This document shows, one piece after another, positions 59,401-60,170 of a stretch of DNA of 60,170 nucleotides (its first letter is position 1; each line of letters starts with the position of its first letter). The notes beneath the pieces were generated by a model, which had not been told where the DNA came from, did not search any database, and was given only the letters and a program-made list of their open reading frames with translations. Source of the DNA: Actinomycetes bacterium (GTDB lineage: Bacteria; Actinomycetota; Actinomycetes; S36-B12; GCA-2699445); the NCBI GenBank assembly GCA_022599915.1, contig JAHZLH010000056.1, positions 1 to 60,170 of the forward strand, given 5' to 3'. The position numbers were made by a program, and so were the translations under genes.

Positions 59401-60170
59401 ATGGCAATCTTTCTTGACGCTGACAGCCGCATCCTGGTCCAGGGAATGACGGGTTCCGAAGGCACGAAGCACACCCGCCGCATGGTCGCTAGTGGTAGCC
59501 AAGTTGTTGCTGGCGTGACCCCGGGCAAGGCCGGCCAAGAGTTGGATGGCATCCCAGTGTTCAACGATGTGGAATCGGCGATGAATGAAACTGGCGCCAA
59601 TGTGTCAGTGGTATTCGTGCCGCCCCGCTTCGCCAAAGCAGCGGTTGAAGAGGCAGTTGACGCACAGATTCCATTGGCGGTCGTGATCACCGAAGGCATC
59701 CCCGTCCACGACACCGCCTCGTTTTACCAGTACGCCGTGAACTCCGGGCTCACCCGACTCATTGGGCCGAACTGCCCCGGGATCATCTCGCCCGGGCAGA
59801 GCAACGCCGGCATTATCCCGGCAGACATTGCCAAGGCCGGTCGGATCGGCTTGGTCAGCAAGTCCGGGACGCTGACCTATCAGATGATGTACGAGTTGCG
59901 TGACATTGGTTTCTCGACCTGCGTGGGCATTGGGGGCGACCCCATCATCGGCACGACCCATATTGATTGTCTGGCGGCATTCCAAGACGACCCGGAAACC
60001 GATGCCATCGTGATGATCGGCGAAATCGGTGGCGACGCGGAAGAGCGCGCTGCCGCATTCATCGAGAGTTACGTCGACAAGCCGGTCGTTGGCTACGTCG
60101 CCGGTTTCACCGCGCCAGAAGGTAAGACCATGGGCCATGCTGGCGCCATCGTGTCGGGCTCGGCTGGCAC
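59401..60170 (+). CDS. sucD: Succinyl-CoA ligase, alpha subunit (partial)
   Basis: CoA-binding subunit, here truncated by the window edge after 256 complete codons of an expected 290 or so. It begins [20 protein letters not shown] with the CoA-domain motif, has [13 protein letters not shown], and reaches the phosphohistidine H246 in [13 protein letters not shown]. No frameshift is seen in the visible part. Confidence 0.97.
   Translation, partial: MAIFLDADSRILVQGMTGSEGTKHTRRMVASGSQVVAGVTPGKAGQELDGIPVFNDVESAMNETGANVSVVFVPPRFAKAAVEEAVDAQIPLAVVITEGIPVHDTASFYQYAVNSGLTRLIGPNCPGIISPGQSNAGIIPADIAKAGRIGLVSKSGTLTYQMMYELRDIGFSTCVGIGGDPIIGTTHIDCLAAFQDDPETDAIVMIGEIGGDAEERAAAFIESYVDKPVVGYVAGFTAPEGKTMGHAGAIVSGSAG

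Overview
The window looks like a chromosomal segment of a free-living actinobacterium (Actinomycetota, class Actinomycetia). The grounds are: GC near 60% by eye, many GTG starts, a WhiD-type WhiB protein, a BldM-type response regulator, a GroEL with a His-rich tail directly behind groES, a GuaB/GuaB3 pair, a ChoD-like GMC oxidoreductase, and a gene order that resembles the Mycobacterium and Streptomyces rpsJ-to-guaA region. I cannot name a genus. All 69 genes listed look intact except sucD, which runs off the right edge. I see no tRNA, rRNA, IS element, CRISPR array or prophage.

Layout. 1-16.2 kb: S10-spc-alpha ribosomal operons (rpsJ to rplQ) with secY, adk, map and infA embedded, followed by truA. 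17-22.5 kb: a lone carbamate kinase, rplM-rpsI, and glmM-glmS (UDP-GlcNAc precursor synthesis). 22.5-30 kb: a compositionally odd sulfotransferase-like gene, then acpS, nnr, alr, an alpha/beta hydrolase and the t6A/N-acetylation cluster tsaE-tsaB-rimI-tsaD, closed by an intrinsic terminator. 30.2-34.8 kb: one giant secreted protein built from three phage-collar-like modules, eight ASH/choice-of-anchor-D-like repeats and a fibronectin-III-like end. 34.8-37 kb, minus strand: a THUMP-like methyltransferase and azlC-azlD. 37-39.4 kb: groES-groEL behind two CIRCE operators. 39.4-42.2 kb: a regulatory block with whiD, a CarH-like MerR protein, a TPR-like protein and a BldM-type regulator. 42.3-52.1 kb: guaB, guaB3, glpD, a GabD2-like aldehyde dehydrogenase, the ChoD-like oxidoreductase, yjbQ and guaA. 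52.1-60.2 kb: an AT-rich 0.56-kb gap with hairpins, a secreted M15-like peptidase, pcrA, a lipase-like hydrolase, sucC and the start of sucD.

Most genes are housekeeping: translation, protein folding and export, GMP synthesis, wall precursor supply, tRNA t6A modification and the TCA cycle. Long runs are coupled by ATGA/GTGA/TTGA stop-start overlaps. Several genes that begin a transcript have a TAnnnT hexamer 6-8 nt before the start codon, which suggests leaderless mRNAs. The strongest candidates for something undescribed are the collar/ASH giant protein at 30.2-34.8 kb and the B12-type regulator block at 39.4-42.2 kb.
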